Source of the DNA: Metridium senile
Lineage: Eukaryota > Cnidaria > Anthozoa > Actiniaria > Metridiidae
Direction: 5' to 3'
Length of the DNA stretch: 64,000 bases
Assembly: GCA_949775045.1 (NCBI GenBank)
Contig: OX459100.1
Coordinates: forward strand, 13,634,447 to 13,698,446
In this document: positions 1 through 12,417 of the stretch, in pieces
Layout of the letters: each line of letters opens with the position of its first letter
Position numbering within the stretch: position 1 is the first letter of the stretch
The notes under the pieces: generated by a model
What the model was told of the DNA's origin: nothing
Database searches by the model: none
What the model saw: the letters and a program-made list of their open reading frames with translations, nothing else
Position numbers and translations under genes: made by a program

Positions 1-2286
1 ACTACACTCTGCTATTTCCTTAGATATACTGATAGATATACCATATGATGTGTAGAGAACTGCTGCCGTCAGTTCATGATAAATGTATTTATACATTTAT
101 ATTTCGTGTGATATATATATATAAACGTGCGATAATTTGCTTAATTGAGTAAACAAGTATGTCATTGTATAGACTAAGGAGGCCGCTGCCCCATGCACCA
201 AGGCACCAAGCTTGTAAATTTTAAAACTGGTTTTACGTGACATAATTTAGATGCACCATTGAGCAGACTACCTAAATATTAAGGTTAAATTATGCTAGGC
301 AGCACGCTGGACACGAAAACCCACAAAAACCACTTTGTGGAAAAAATTGTGGGAACGTGTACCCCCAACCATGCATTACTGCAACCTTTGGGAGATTAAG
401 GGTCCTAAGAGAATTATGCAGTGTCACATACAAGTTGTAGAGTCCTACAATGTTCTGATCGTAAAAGTAATGTCTCATAACACACTTCCATCGAAAGTTG
501 GTAATAACAATTTGCAAAAGTTGGATCCATACTGTAATGTACTCCAATGACTTCTAAATGCACTAACCAGGCCAATTACGGGGAGTCCAGAAGAACTTGC
601 AGAAGGTGGAACAGTCCAATTAGACCAATTGCAATTTAGTGAGGACCGACATATGCCTGAAAGAGAAGAAGCAAAACTGGCCACCAGCAAGGTATATATA
701 TACACAAGCAAAGCATGATGTACTGGTTAAACCATCCCAATAGTCCTAAGTTTGATTATAATAATATATAGTAATAATAGCAATATTTATAAATATATAT
801 ATTTAATGAATATTCCACTAATTTAACAGATAGCAATAAAATTATAGCTCTTCCAAATTTTGATGTTTGAAAACGTTCCATAGACAATAAGACAATTATA
901 GATGCATATATTATACAATACAAAGGACATAAGTTGGAATATGGACAAGTGTTTCTAGTTTGAATAGATTTTAAGTATAATCTCTTGATGTAAAATAAAT
1001 AAGAAATAGTGCAGAAAGGACAATAATAATAATTCTAACCAGGATAGTAATAATAATGTTATTAATAATATGAATAATAATTCAATTGCTAATAATACAT
1101 AATAGTAATCTCGATGACAGGCTTTTTCTTGTATGACTATGTTACACATCCGACAATAATATTGCGTGGGAAAAGGCATTTAGTTGGAGGTTTTTATCTG
1201 CATTGTAGATCTAATGTTTTAGAAGAGAGTTTACAATAACTCAGAACGGCGAGCAAAGTGATCAGTCGACGATTGCGTCCACAGTAGCTGTTATTCGAAC
1301 ATTATAATTAATTCACAAATGACAGTGCCCTAAATGCACTCGATCTACACACTAGAAATATTCGATACATGCATAAAATATAGAATAACAAAGGGACTAC
1401 GTACTAAAATGATATTTATCAACTCACTTTGAATTAGGTATAAGTAAACCAAAGTAGACTCCATTTATCAACACGTGAAACCCAGTATAAAGCAAAGCAT
1501 GTACCGCAGTGAAAGGAGAAATTATTGCTAGCTTGTATCCGACTGCTATCCAAATTATTTTTAAGTTAAATAATATTATATAACTATATAACATACGGAC
1601 AAGAAATATAGTTTTGTTTGAGGAGAGAAAATGCTTAGCTATATAGGATTCCTGGCTAACGTATATAAACTCACCAGATAAAGCGGCTCTCTAGGACAAA
1701 GTCGAACACAAAAAAAAAACTGGTTATGGCTCTAATTCTCTTTGATGAGGTTGTAGCTGAGGTTGTAGAACTTGTGCAGGGACGCTATGGGGACTGCAGA
1801 ATTAGCGCTTCAGTGGTTGACCTCGTGCTCCTAGCTGTTCGTTGTGTTTACTGCTGGGGATTTCCTCGGTAACTTCGGTATTACTCGTTTCTTGCTGGAC
1901 TCTACGTCGTTTGCTTCGTCTAATAGGAATCATTGTAATGGTATAGTCCTGTCAGGATAGTTAGCAGACAAGAACAGAGGCAAAACAGTTGTAAAAATCC
2001 AAGTTTTCTTTTAGACGTCTCATGTTTGCTTTTATCTACGCGAACACGAGAATGCAAAGAGCTCTGTCTGAGGGACAGATCGTAGCGGGCACGTGGAGTT
2101 AATGATTGATAGATCCGTCACGCAAGCCTGTCAGAATAGAGGTCACGTTGGCCTACATATAACATCGTGTCCTGTGGCGATTTAGAGGGCAATGTCATGG
2201 TTGTCGCATTAACTTAAATTTATAATACTTACAAATTGGCTCTAAATATAAACTTTTAGTTAGTAATTATTTTGGTTCTTTGTTTG
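1..2286. other. No supported gene; weak exon-like stretch at about 568-687
   Basis: I see no convincing gene here. The only exon-like piece is on the plus strand: a pyrimidine/AG acceptor near 567, an open frame reading ...SPEELAEGGTVQLDQL..., and a GT at about 689. I do not recognise it, and one short open stretch is weak evidence. The rest is AT-rich with short poly-A/T runs. Confidence 0.2.
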
Positions 2287-2288
2287 TA

Positions 2289-2429
2289 GAGTACAAACAC
2301 TAAAAGTGTGCAACATAAATACCACTAAATACTGCTAAATTATGCAAATTCTTTTGTTCTCTATTGTTTAATCAACACTATTTAGTGGTAAATAGTACAA
2401 AGTATTGCACACTTTTAGTGTTTGTACTC
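2289..2429. mobile_element. 141-bp TA-flanked MITE, family A copy 1
   Basis: A compact palindromic element with ends GAGTACAAACACTAAAAG and its reverse complement, flanked on both sides by TA. The interior holds short inverted CACTATTTAGTGGTA-like blocks. Copies at 4789-4929 and 14517-14657 have exactly the same length. The TA duplication suggests Tc1/mariner-type mobilisation, which is inference. It has no coding capacity. Confidence 0.75.
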
Positions 2430-2454
2430 TATTAGTGTTTTTGCAATTTTAATA

Positions 2455-2625
2455 AGTTTAATATTCTTGTTAGTCGGGCTAGCAATAGGCGGCCCGACTT
2501 TAGTTCTACCGTTTCGTCAATCTATCTATGTATCTATCTATGTATCAAGTCGCGTTTTGACCACCTTACGTCATGAGCATGCGCAGAGCAGTACAACAGG
2601 AAGCCCAAATAATACAGGAAGCCCA
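2455..2625. repeat. Dispersed repeat with TCGGGCTAG termini
   Basis: This stretch carries TAGTCGGGCTAG, a CCCGACT block, a (TATC)n-like run and GGAAGCCCAAATAATACAGGAAGCCCAA. Related blocks occur at 3773-3835 and 53344-53540, where the same motifs are inverted. It looks like a dispersed non-coding element; boundaries are approximate. Confidence 0.4.
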
Positions 2626-3427
2626 AGCAAATCGCCATTTGGATTTCTCGTACTTCACATCGATTTACTCTTCCAAATCAGCGTTGGATTTGGGTATATT
2701 GTTTGCTCAAGTCATTATACAATTGCTAGCTGTTATTTTCTAAAGTTTTTACGGAAAGAGGTTTTCTAAAACATGTCAATATCAGACAGTCAGTTATACT
2801 TGAGCCAACTCGATCCTCGAATTCCCAGAAAGCAGATTAATCAGCCAAGTAGATAAAAACAACGACATGAAAGCCGGATTATTCCAATACGAACTGCCAC
2901 CAAAGCAAAGAAACAAGTAACTAATATAATTATACGTTTTTTGATAAATATCAATATTTTTAAATTACGGCGATTTTAAGGCCCGGAGTAGGCCTTACAA
3001 TTAAGATTTATACATATATATATTGTAATTTAATGATATCTTACGTTTATTATAGAAAGTTCAGAATTACATCAACTTCAAATCTATTATAAATAAAGTT
3101 TTATTTGTTTGAAATCAATGTCATGTCTTTTCAATATGCTAACATCATTATTTTCATATGAAATTGTGAGATTTTTTAAATATAACTTACAAAGTCAACA
3201 TTAAAAGTGGTCTAAAACACTAAGCGCTTTCAAAATGTTCTAACAATGACCCACGAGTTGGCCATAGGGGGCCTTTGATTTGTTTTTACAACATTTTTAC
3301 GTCGTCATCATAGGTATTTGTACCATTTATACAGTTCACTTTATAATGCTCTTTTAGTGTATTTCAAAGGGATCAGTGCGTTAAAGTCTGTAATAGTTTT
3401 CATCTACATTTTACAAATTTGTCTTGA

Positions 3428-3680
3428 ACAGACAATTAAGATTAATACTCCAGTTTCGAGATCTCTTTTACTCAGTGTTAGCCTCAAAACCATGTAATAT
3501 ATTCTTTTGTTCAGTAACAGTCGGTGCAAATGAAAGAGATTTGTGAGCATAGAAGACAATAAAAATATATCGAAATCTCACGACTTTAATCTAAATTTCT
3601 GCATATTTTACACACAATTGAGGCTAACACTGAGTAAAAGAGATCTCGAAACTGGAGTATTCATTAAGATTATTAATATC
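3428..3680. repeat. Foldback repeat
   Basis: The block at about 3435-3490 (AATACTCCAGTTTCGAGATC...) recurs as its reverse complement at about 3620-3680. The arms are about 60 bp and the spacer about 130 bp. It is non-coding and MITE-like. Confidence 0.6.
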
Positions 3681-3772
3681 TTCAGACTATATCCAAGGGG
3701 CATCAGTGTTATAGCTCCAGTTATCTCTAGCTGTCAAAAACTGGGTCCCACCACTCCTACTGGGCTAATAGA

Positions 3773-3835
3773 CTAAACTGCATAATCCTCAACTAGCCCG
3801 ACTTCACGCTCATAGAGCGTCTAGTTTAATATATC
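3773..3835. repeat. End fragment of the TCGGGCTAG repeat family
   Basis: On the minus strand this reads AACTAGACGCTCTATGAGCG followed by TGAAGTCGGGCTAG. It matches the plus-strand sequence at 53349-53380 almost base for base, so it is one terminus of the same dispersed element. Confidence 0.45.
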
Positions 3836-4299
3836 ATTGAGTAGCGAATCGCATACGCTCTGATTGGTACCCGTAGCTTGGCTATATTTACCATATCATA
3901 CTTAAATTAGCTCAAGCATTACTGAGACACAAACTAAAGAGAAAAAGACTCGTTTTACATGTACACATTTAATAATTTAATTTAATAGCACATTTCAGAT
4001 AGCTAGTCTATGAAGCTTTATAATGTACTTCTTTATTGAAAAACTTACTTTGTTTTGACTCTGCTTGTATTTACAAGGTTTTTTATGTTATATCTCTAGC
4101 TACGTGGAAACGAGGCCCACTATCGATATCGGACCGGGGCTCCTACGTATCGGCAAAAATCGAAATATGGCGACCTGCTGTTGTTGTTGACTGACATGCA
4201 GGCATCACGCTGTAACACTATGCGTGTAGTTGAGCGGTTATTCAAATTGGTCTCCATGAACTACATATTAGAACTAGAGCGCGGTAATTTATTAGCTAC

Positions 4300-4770
4300 A
4301 TTTAGCCTTCTCCGCAGGCCCCCTCGGTCAAATGAAAATTTCTTGCCGGGGACCAATCTCCCCTCTGTCAAATAACAAAGGGATTCCATGAGAGGGAAAG
4401 GAAAAGGAAAGGGTTGCCTGCGGAGGAGGCTACGGCTACAGTGTGCTTTTGGGAGTTTTTTGAAAACTAGATTAGCTTTTGACAAGCACATACTGAAAAA
4501 TAAACATCTATTGAGGATACCAACATCACAATTAGTGGTTTACAGAAGGGTCCTCTAAAAACATCATGTTTTTTTAATTTAAGCATGACTTGCATTACTA
4601 GAATAATCGCAAGGTATCAAGTGGTTTGTTTCACTTATCTAAAAGGGTGGACATCAAATAGCCTCCTTTCCCTTTCATGGGATCCCTTTGGCATTTTTTC
4701 CTCGAGACAGGGAGCCCAATATATATAAAACGAAAAATAAAACAGAAATGCCTGCGGAGGAGGCTTGATT
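4300..4770. repeat. Repeat with AGCCTCCTCCGCAGGC-type ends
   Basis: CTTCTCCGCAGGCCCCCT near 4308 is mirrored by TGCCTGCGGAGGAGGCT near 4413. The same end recurs at about 4750-4767 facing AGCCTCCTTTCCCTTTCATG at 4660. I read this as two adjacent or nested copies of a short inverted-repeat element. The small ORFs here are by-products. Confidence 0.45.
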
Positions 4771-4788
4771 TTAAAGTTGATTACTATA

Positions 4789-4929
4789 GAGAACAAACAT
4801 TAAAAGCGTGAAACATAAATAGTACTAAATAGTGGTATTTTATGCTAATTCTATTGTTTTCTATTGTTTAATTAGCACTATTTAGTACTAATTAGTACTA
4901 CTTGTTTCACGGGTATGGTATTTGTACTC
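4789..4929. mobile_element. 141-bp MITE, family A copy 2
   Basis: Same architecture and length as 2289-2429, with ends GAGAACAAACATTAAAAGCG and GGTATTTGTACTC. The left flank is TA and the right flank is TT, so one side of the target duplication has decayed. Confidence 0.7.
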
Positions 4930-5264
4930 TTTAACGTCAAGACAAGACTAACCATTTTGCTTATTTATGCCTTCAAAAAACTCATGCAGGAAATCCAAAT
5001 ATTATGATCTCCAACAACATATTGATATCTAACTGAGAAGTTAGGAAAAATTAATGTCAAAAATTACTAGGCATAGTTCATAATTAAAAGAACAGTCTAT
5101 ATATATAATTTCGTTAATAAGATACACGAAATGAAAAAAAAAACACGCCTTTTCAAGACTAATCTGCCAAAATTAGAAATAAAAGAGAAATTAGCATTGT
5201 GATGCAACTACAAAAATGTATGTAGGCCACTAGTATGTAGAAATTATAACTGATAGCCATAGAC

Positions 5265-5440
5265 CTTTTTTACCTCCGTGCAAATCGCCTATTTCCGACG
5301 ACGTGACATCCCCTTAATAATTGTTTTTTTATGATGATCATGTTACATTTACATTTGAAAGAATCAACTCCCAAGGGTTGCATCACGTGGTTTCAAATGG
5401 GTTAACAAACATCAAATAAGGAGGGTAAAGGTCTATTATA
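5265..5440. mobile_element. MITE family B copy 1
   Basis: Starts near TAGACCTTTTTTACCTCCGT and ends near GGAGGGTAAAGGTCTA, an inverted pair. The interior (TTCCCAAGGGTTGCATCAC and flanks) is closely matched by a second copy at about 58893-59063. Confidence 0.6.
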
Positions 5441-5454
5441 TCAGATTCGATTCA

Positions 5455-5737
5455 AACTATCATCTATACACCTATTTCAACTAACGTTGTCCATCTGGAA
5501 TGGTTGATCTGAGACCGAAAGGAATTGTGGGAGCTCGTTAAACTGCAAATGCACTATTATAATCACACTTGAATATTAATGTTTACCTCTGAAATACTGT
5601 TATCTGTAATTCAGCACCATTCAAGTGTGATTAAAACAATGTATTTGAAATTTAATGAACTCCCACAATTCCTATCAGTCTCAGATCAGCCATTCCAGAT
5701 GGACAACGTTAATTGAAATAGGTGTATATATAATAGG
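5455..5737. repeat. Long foldback element
   Basis: The left arm (CACCTATTTCAACTAACGTT, then a CATCTGGAATGG block and GGAATTGTGGGAG) recurs inverted at about 5640-5730. The arms are about 100-120 bp with few mismatches, around an AT-rich loop. No coding potential. Confidence 0.65.
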
Positions 5738-5740
5738 CGC

Positions 5741-7512
5741 TAAGCGAAAAGGCAATTCCATACTTAATCAGTATTAGAAGACACCATTGCTTTTATTAGA
5801 AAGAGCACATCAAAACTAGTGATATTCCAAAATTGCAATGTAATAACATAAACTGATCAAAAGTTACAGTGTTTTGAATTTACAAAGATTTGGCTTAAAA
5901 TTTGCACTTGGGCCTTTAGAGCCTCGCTTTCGAGTTTTTGGTACATTTTAAATGCCAATAACTCTGGAGTGATTCAACATATGACACCATAACTCCATCT
6001 ACTAATTTAGACATGCTCTTTCTTGTAAGGGAAAAATATTATTGAAATATTTTATTGTTCATGGTGTTTCGTGTTGCTCGTTCCCAGTCCCTTGCTCTTT
6101 TTGCAAAGGGTGTATACGCTAAGCGAAAAATGTCCGCATCTTATTCCAATAAACCCTCCCACTGTGCCACCAAACGAATTCCATAAATGCTAAAAACAGG
6201 TAATTGTGGGTGCAATAGGGGATAAATTGGAACGAGCAATTAAATACTTACAAAACTAGAAATGAAAGTCGTCTCGCAGCGATCTCATCTCGGCCGCCAT
6301 CTTGGATTATCATAGACACAGTACATTTAGGGAGCCCAATCATTACAAAGAGCAGCCCAAGCGTTAGCCTGCTCTGCAGACTCGACTTTTTGTGCTCAAA
6401 ATATTTGCCAAAAAAGTAGAACTCTACCCAAGCATACCTACTGCAATGGGGTAAATAAAAATGTAATTTTGAGCACGTTTTTGTTGAAAAAACTACCGAA
6501 TTGATTGTAAGTGAAGATTTGTCAAAAAGACTGAAAAAACGCATTAAATTAAAACTACAACTTGTAACTCCATGACAGCAAACTTACATTTGCTATGATT
6601 TTCTACTTGCAGAAAAGTAACATCCATTGATAGTTTGTTTTTAAAATCCTTTTCTGATGAAAAAACTTTGTCGGTTGATGACAAACATTCTCTCAATTCC
6701 GCACGAGTGTTGTGTGACATGATGGCTGTACATGACAACTTGCACGACTTCTGTATTGTTGTCAAGTACGCCCGTATAGGGAAAGACCTGTTTGGTTTTC
6801 ATGAGGAAAAGTAGTGAATTGTTTACGGGTACCCCGACTAGTAAACACTAATATCTATTTTGGACATCGACAATACATAAAATACTATTTAAATCATCAC
6901 AAAATTATGAATTAATATCGATATAATAAAGCCCCTGAGATAACCCACAAAGAAAGCAAACGATAATAAACAACACATTTAATTCATGAAGACAAACTAT
7001 TACAAGCTTATTTAACATTATAGAAGTCATATACATAGCACACATGATAGTCTATAATGCTCCACATCATTTCCCACAAACTGACTTAGCTTAAATCTTT
7101 AACAAAATAGACTACAAAACAGTCCCTAACTTTACGCAAAAACAACAAGGAAACGAGTTGTTTCGTTTCGAGGGAAGTTCGCGATCGTTGGAGGGACGTT
7201 TTGACAGAGAGAGAATGAGAAGAGGAGTAACGGACAAGTCCGGAAAAAGGCAAGAGGCGAGAGACTGAAGTAGGGACTGTTTTGCAGTCTATAAAAAGAA
7301 GATATTATTGGCCTTTGATGCCTAACATAAAATCACTCATTTGTTGGTTATTAATATTTAGTCAAAATTAAAAGTTCTCTACCCTAATTGTTATGTTCTA
7401 CAAACCAAAGTTAAAGTATATTAAAATGTGTGCATATAGAAGACTGGCCTGAAAATAGAAATATAGAATAAACATGTAAATAAATTGATAAACAAACAAA
7501 CGAATAAATATG
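5741..7512. other. No supported gene; weak minus-strand ORFs around 6248-6765
   Basis: Two abutting minus-strand ORFs of 98 and 73 codons lie here. They have no domain I recognise and no clear splice signals linking them, so I do not call a gene. The rest is AT-rich unique-looking DNA. Confidence 0.2.
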
Positions 7513-7835
7513 AACAAACAAACAAACAAACAAACAAACAAACAAACAAACAAACAAACAAACAAACAAACAAACAAACAAACAAACAAACAAACAAACA
7601 AACAAACAAACAAACAAACAAACAAACAAACAAACAAACAAACAAACAAACAAACAAACAAACAAACAAACAAACAAACAAACAAACAAACAAACAAACA
7701 AACAAACAAACAAACAAACAAACAAACAAACAAACAAACAAACAAACAAACAAACAAACAAACAAACAAACAAACAAACAAACAAACAAACAAACAAACA
7801 AACAAACAAACAAACAAACAAACAAACAAACAAAA
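7513..7835. repeat. (CAAA)n microsatellite, about 320 bp
   Basis: An essentially uninterrupted tetranucleotide array. The long FVCL and KQTN repeat ORFs in it are artefacts of a 4-bp repeat that lacks stops in several frames. Confidence 0.98.
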
Positions 7836-7871
7836 CAAAAACAAAAAAATTAATAAGTAATATATACAATA

Positions 7872-7945
7872 TGAGCGGCCGATCTGTATCCGATATACAA
7901 CGGCGAGTCGAAGACGAGCCGTTGTATATCGGATACAGATCGGAC
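7872..7945. repeat. Short near-perfect palindrome
   Basis: CCGATCTGTATCCGATATAC is followed, after a short loop rich in GAGTCGAAGACG, by its reverse complement. It is a potential cruciform about 230 bp downstream of the stop of the 8172-9455 gene. Confidence 0.7.
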
Positions 7946-8171
7946 GCGAATATTGTATAGAACTTATGAAAGTCCAACGTTAGTTCTTTCATATTTTACT
8001 AAAATTGTCAAGATAAATGTAAATCTGGGCGAGAAAATTCAAGTTGAAACTTATGCAAATCAGGACGAAATCTGTATGAGATTTACAACCTCCGTCACGG
8101 ACGTGAATTCTTTTGTCAATTGCTCATTAATTATTCATGAATTTTATAAATGATTATAATTGTCTTACCCT

Positions 8172-9455
8172 TCAGCATGTTGGGTTTTTAGCACTGTCTC
8201 GGTACTGCTCCCAGATCTTGGCCACATCGAGTACATCAGTGGTCCAATATTTTTGGATTGATTTCTTCATATTCTGTAGTCCACTATGAAGGTATTTGTC
8301 GCAAACCTCTGATGCTTTTGCCATCAGTGTAGCTTTGTCGGCACCTGTCAGAGTGCATTTGTTATCTTTGATCATCTGCGAGCATTCCACGGTACATTTG
8401 CTAGATGATGGACACTCGATTGTTCCAAGGAAACCGCCTCGTTTGGCTGAAGCTGGACCTCCTCCTGCTCTTCTAGGGACGCCAAAGTACATGTTTTCTT
8501 CATATTGCCTGATATAGATCCATTCATAAGCCCACTTGACATATTCCACGTAGTAGTTGGCTTTTTTCTCTAGCTTGTCCATGTAATATTGGTACAGTTT
8601 ACATGAGTCAGCATTTGTTCCTTTGTCAAGCTTGTAAGTACCCGCCAGTGCTGCAATAGAGAGCAGATGTAGAGAGGCGTAGTCACGGAAAATTACAAGG
8701 CCAGATTCGATAAGTTTCACATCGTAGTGGCTGGGGCAAAACGCGTGGGTTCCGCAATACCTGTCCATCCACTGCCAGGTTGCAACATATCTGTATCTAA
8801 AGTTAGGGTCATACTTTCTTTTGCTGCCTTTTTTGGTTTGATCAAACATAGACTGCTTTTGCTGGAAGTGAAAGCGGGCACTGTCAATGTCCTCTTCTGT
8901 GTTCTTCTGGCATCGGTCAACTTCATTCTTAGACGATTTTCTTGCACACTTCGACCACTTATCAAACAGTTCTTTGTAAGTGTTTTTCATAGCTCTTTTC
9001 TCTCCTTCTAGATCCTTGGCATCAACATAGTCCACCATTTGATCTAAACGCTTATTCACTTCATCCTGCAGCAGCAATACGGATTCTTGGGCTTTTCTAA
9101 GGATTTCATCTGGATCTTTTTCGTCCACGGCAATATCAAATGATGTTCCAATTATTGTCACTACAGATCCAATTACAGGTGCTGACTCAAATATTCGAAA
9201 GGCCGATTCAACAGCGGTATGGAGTTTGTCATCGGTTGTTCCAATTTTCCCAGCAAGAAACTTCAATGAATTCTGCATCATGGACTTTTCAAAGGTTGTT
9301 GGTTTGATATCAATATCTCTCATCTTGGGAACTATACCACCAGGGGCATAACCAGGAAATTTGCACTGTTTGCTTTGCGTAATTCCTTGGCTGTCATGGC
9401 AAAAGAGTAACAGCAGTGCAGATACAACGATTAGCGTGGAGGATCCCGAGACCAT
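8172..9455 (-). CDS. Secreted helical protein, jellyfish-toxin/Cry-N-like (putative)
   Basis: An intronless 427-codon ORF if started at the third in-frame Met (9455). I chose that Met because it directly precedes a clear signal peptide (MVSGSSTLIVVSALLLLF). The longer reading from 9488 adds 11 residues. The mature protein is largely predicted helix, with a glycine-rich GGGPASAKRGG segment near residue 345 and several cysteines towards the C-terminus. A hydrophobic APVIGSVVTIIG segment near residue 90 and a YASLHLLSIAALAG helix near 270 recall the helical N-terminal domain shared by Bacillus Cry proteins and the jellyfish toxin family. That likeness is my recognition, not a search result. If correct, the product would be secreted and could act on membranes; toxicity is not shown. 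Some of the 5' flank appears duplicated at 11.2-12 kb. Nothing in the frame looks broken. Confidence 0.5.
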   Translation of the reverse strand: MVSGSSTLIVVSALLLLFCHDSQGITQSKQCKFPGYAPGGIVPKMRDIDIKPTTFEKSMMQNSLKFLAGKIGTTDDKLHTAVESAFRIFESAPVIGSVVTIIGTSFDIAVDEKDPDEILRKAQESVLLLQDEVNKRLDQMVDYVDAKDLEGEKRAMKNTYKELFDKWSKCARKSSKNEVDRCQKNTEEDIDSARFHFQQKQSMFDQTKKGSKRKYDPNFRYRYVATWQWMDRYCGTHAFCPSHYDVKLIESGLVIFRDYASLHLLSIAALAGTYKLDKGTNADSCKLYQYYMDKLEKKANYYVEYVKWAYEWIYIRQYEENMYFGVPRRAGGGPASAKRGGFLGTIECPSSSKCTVECSQMIKDNKCTLTGADKATLMAKASEVCDKYLHSGLQNMKKSIQKYWTTDVLDVAKIWEQYRDSAKNPTC

Positions 9456-9552
9456 TTTAGTAACCATCAGTTCTACAGCGCAGTTCACTCTAGAGTGTAT
9501 TGGTGAAGTGACTGAACTTCAATCGTTTGTGCGCTTAACTTATACTATATGT

Positions 9553-10560
9553 TCTCCAACAAGATTAACAAAATTACATCATACAAAAAGAGGATTACTT
9601 TATTGGAGATCAAGTAGCATTTGCCAAGACAATGGCTACTTCTAGCATACAATGAACTTTTCATGGATGGAATCATGTTTAAAGGCGGCCGACAATGAAA
9701 GCTTAAACGGACTTACAAGGAATTAGTTTGATTGCAGACCTTTGAGCGACTGCTCAAACTAATTTATTATTCTGGATTTATTATTCTTGATTTCAGCAAG
9801 AAAGATGAGTGAGGTATGCGAGGTTAGAGGGTTTTTTTTTATTGTGTGTTTATTGCCTATATTTTTAAGTCAGTGTAAAAACTTGTTGTTGACTGGAATG
9901 TTTTGCTTCAGAGAGCAGCAGTAAACAAACAACGCCCAAACTCCTGTATTGGTTCCCCGGAAATGGTAATTGAAATCGCTTTGGGTTTGAAAGGGTTTGA
10001 AACGTGCAATACCATATATAGCCGTTCATCGGAATATTCAGATATGCAACATAAGAGTTTCTATAAGGCAAGAAACTAGACTCGAATAACTACGGGAATG
10101 ATGCATTTCACCGAAAACATTTGAATATTACGGAGCACAGAGCAAAAGAAATCAATGATGCATGCATGCATGGTTGCTTTAATTATCAACCAACTTATAA
10201 GTTTCTGGTTTCCAATAATTTTTTATTGTTTTTTTAACTGTATTGATGTATACACGTAGAAAAACTATTTACAATGATGATTCGCTGTTAAAGAAGAGAA
10301 TTCCAAAGTATTCTTGAAACCTCTACTACATCAGAGTGGTTTTCAAACACTCTTTAATGCACCTTAATGGACATTTTATGCACCTTAAATCCATTGTGTT
10401 CTTTTGTCAAGTTGTTATTCGACTATCACACATAAACTAATACATTTTGTTTGACGGGTTATTGAAAAATTAAAAAAACGAATAAAGCTTTATAAATATT
10501 GTCATGAAAATAACACTTAAAACAGATAAAAAAACCAATCCTGAGCAACACCAACGGCAC
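9553..10560. repeat. Diverged duplicated block, copy 1
   Basis: Sequence beside the secreted-protein gene is matched in order by the block at about 11200-12840. Shared landmarks are AGATTAACAA, GCATTTGCCAA.ACAATGGCT, CATGGATGGAATC, the AGAGCAAAAGAAATCAATG block, and CAATCCTGAGCA. Copy 2 carries a LINE insertion. Neither copy shows a supported ORF. Confidence 0.55.
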
Positions 10561-10928
10561 AACAATAGAATACCCGCAGATGATATTCATGGATTCCTCC
10601 TATTTCTATGAGGAGATCAAAAGATCATCTGCATGGATGCCATTTGTGTGCATGGTATTCTATAGGTATTCGAGTTGTTTTTATTCTTTGTTATTATTCT
10701 TTTGAGAGATTCTTGAGAAACATCTGACATTCATGCAGCTCCCATCTCCCCACTAATTTGTTCCGAAGACCAATGGCATGCACATTTCGACATTTAGGAT
10801 TCTTTGTTAATACTAACTTTTTTTCTTATCGATCCTTATTGTTTGAAACGACCTCTCAAACTTATTTATTACCCGGGAGGAAGCAAAGAAAGTTAAAGCC
10901 AGGGAGGGTTTTCAATTCAGCAGGAAAG

Positions 10929-11003
10929 ATGAGTTGTGGGAAAGTGAAGATAGTCAATTTGTGTTTACTGACTATATCGTTCTTAATTGTAAAAACTAAC
11001 TAA
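10929..11003 (+). pseudogene. Possible decayed signal-peptide exon
   Basis: The ATG at 10929 opens a short frame (MSCGKVKIVNLCLLTISFLI) that ends at TAA 11001. Its 5' flank (CCGAAGACCAATG) and the pattern VNLCLLT resemble the exon-like frame at 13291 (VNLLLLT), so the two probably derive from one duplicated first exon. The donor here would be a weak GTAAAA. Confidence 0.25.
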
Positions 11004-12014
11004 CTCAAAATATTGAGTTAGATAATTATCTAAACCGTGACCGGCCATAAATAAATAAATAAATTAATTAAATAAATGATAATTCGCTAATCCAAAGCAA
11101 TATTCTTTCAAACAGGTTGAGAATTAGTCCGCAGCATCTGTCACCATATGTATAGCAAGCAGCATTGCATTTGCTTGCCAAACTTTCTGTTAGAAATTTT
11201 CTCCCACGAGATTAACAAGTGTACATCACACATGAATAAAGAGGATTAACTGATGGCAGATCAATAAGCATTTGCCAATACAATGGCTATTTGTATTTAA
11301 ACAAAGAACTTTGCATGGATGGAATCCGTTCGAAGTATAATGTTTAGAAGAGGCCGACAGGGGAGCTTAACGGAGCTTAACGCCATTTCAAGTTACGTGC
11401 AAGCTACAATCTTTATCAAAAGTAGCTGGCGCGATTTTAGTATTTTATCTCAAAATTAAATGAATACTTCATTTCTTTTAAGTATAAAAAGATACCACCC
11501 TTCCCCCCACATCAATGTTGGTGTGGAATGACTGTTAACCACATAATCACCAAACAATGACTCCCTCCTCAACATTGCCAAGGTAGGGGATATCAGCATA
11601 GTTAAAAGAATTTTATCACATTCGTGTGCACACTTTTGTGAAAGATTGTAGACTCGAAAAAATACGGGATTGAATTTCACCGAAAATATTTGAATATTAC
11701 GAAGCACAGAGCAAAAGAAATCAATGATGCATGCATGCATGGTTGCGTCAATTTTCAACCAACTTATAAGTTTCTGGTTTCCAATAATTCTTCATTGTTG
11801 TTGTTTTTAACTGTATTGATGTATACATGTAGAACAACTATTAACAATGATGATTCGCTGTTAAAGAACAAAAGTCCAAATTATTCTAGAAACCGCTATT
11901 AGAGTGGTTTTCATTAACATGTGAAACACTCTAGTGTAGCACTCTTTAAAATGCACCTTAATTCAATCATGTTATTTTGTCAAGTTGTTTTTTGACTAAT
12001 ACACTATTTAGTTT

Positions 12015-12330
12015 TGTTATACGCATGTCAAGTCTTCCACTACAGCCTGCCCGATTACTTGAGTAACTCCTTGGAAAGAATACAGAAAAGAGCTCTGAGG
12101 ATAATCTACGGCTACGACCTGAACTACAGTGAAGCCTTAAGCCTTTCAGGACTAGAAACTCTTTATGAATGTAGACTCAAAGGAACTGTACAAACTACTT
12201 TCAGAAAATAGTATCTAACAAGAAAGACAGACTTCACCACCTGTTACCATTTAGATCAAATGAACTAAACATCTCGCAACGGAAGCGAGAGAGACTTTTT
12301 GCAATCCCCATATGCAAGACAAACTAACAT
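12015..12330 (+). pseudogene. 3' end fragment of a LINE reverse transcriptase ORF
   Basis: The frame reads YACQVFHYSLPDYLSNSLE, then RIQKRALRIIYG and LSLSGLETLYE. This is the typical C-terminal segment downstream of the reverse transcriptase in CR1/Jockey-like LINEs. The frame shifts near 12205, and LHHLLPFRSNELN continues in another frame. The copy is severely 5'-truncated and dead. Confidence 0.7.
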
Positions 12331-12417
12331 AAATTAAACTAAATTACGACAATACAAATTAAATTATACAGTTGTATATGAATATCAATATTCTCATGTA
12401 TATTTGTAAATTTGTAT

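Noticed and set aside
6248..6765. Two minus-strand ORFs that could be exons of a small gene
   Set aside because: No convincing donor/acceptor pair or recognised domain; one runs through a CpG-rich repeat-like stretch.
7398..7992. Long FVCL-repeat and KQTN-repeat ORFs
   Set aside because: They are translations of a (CAAA)n microsatellite that has no stop codons in several frames on both strands.
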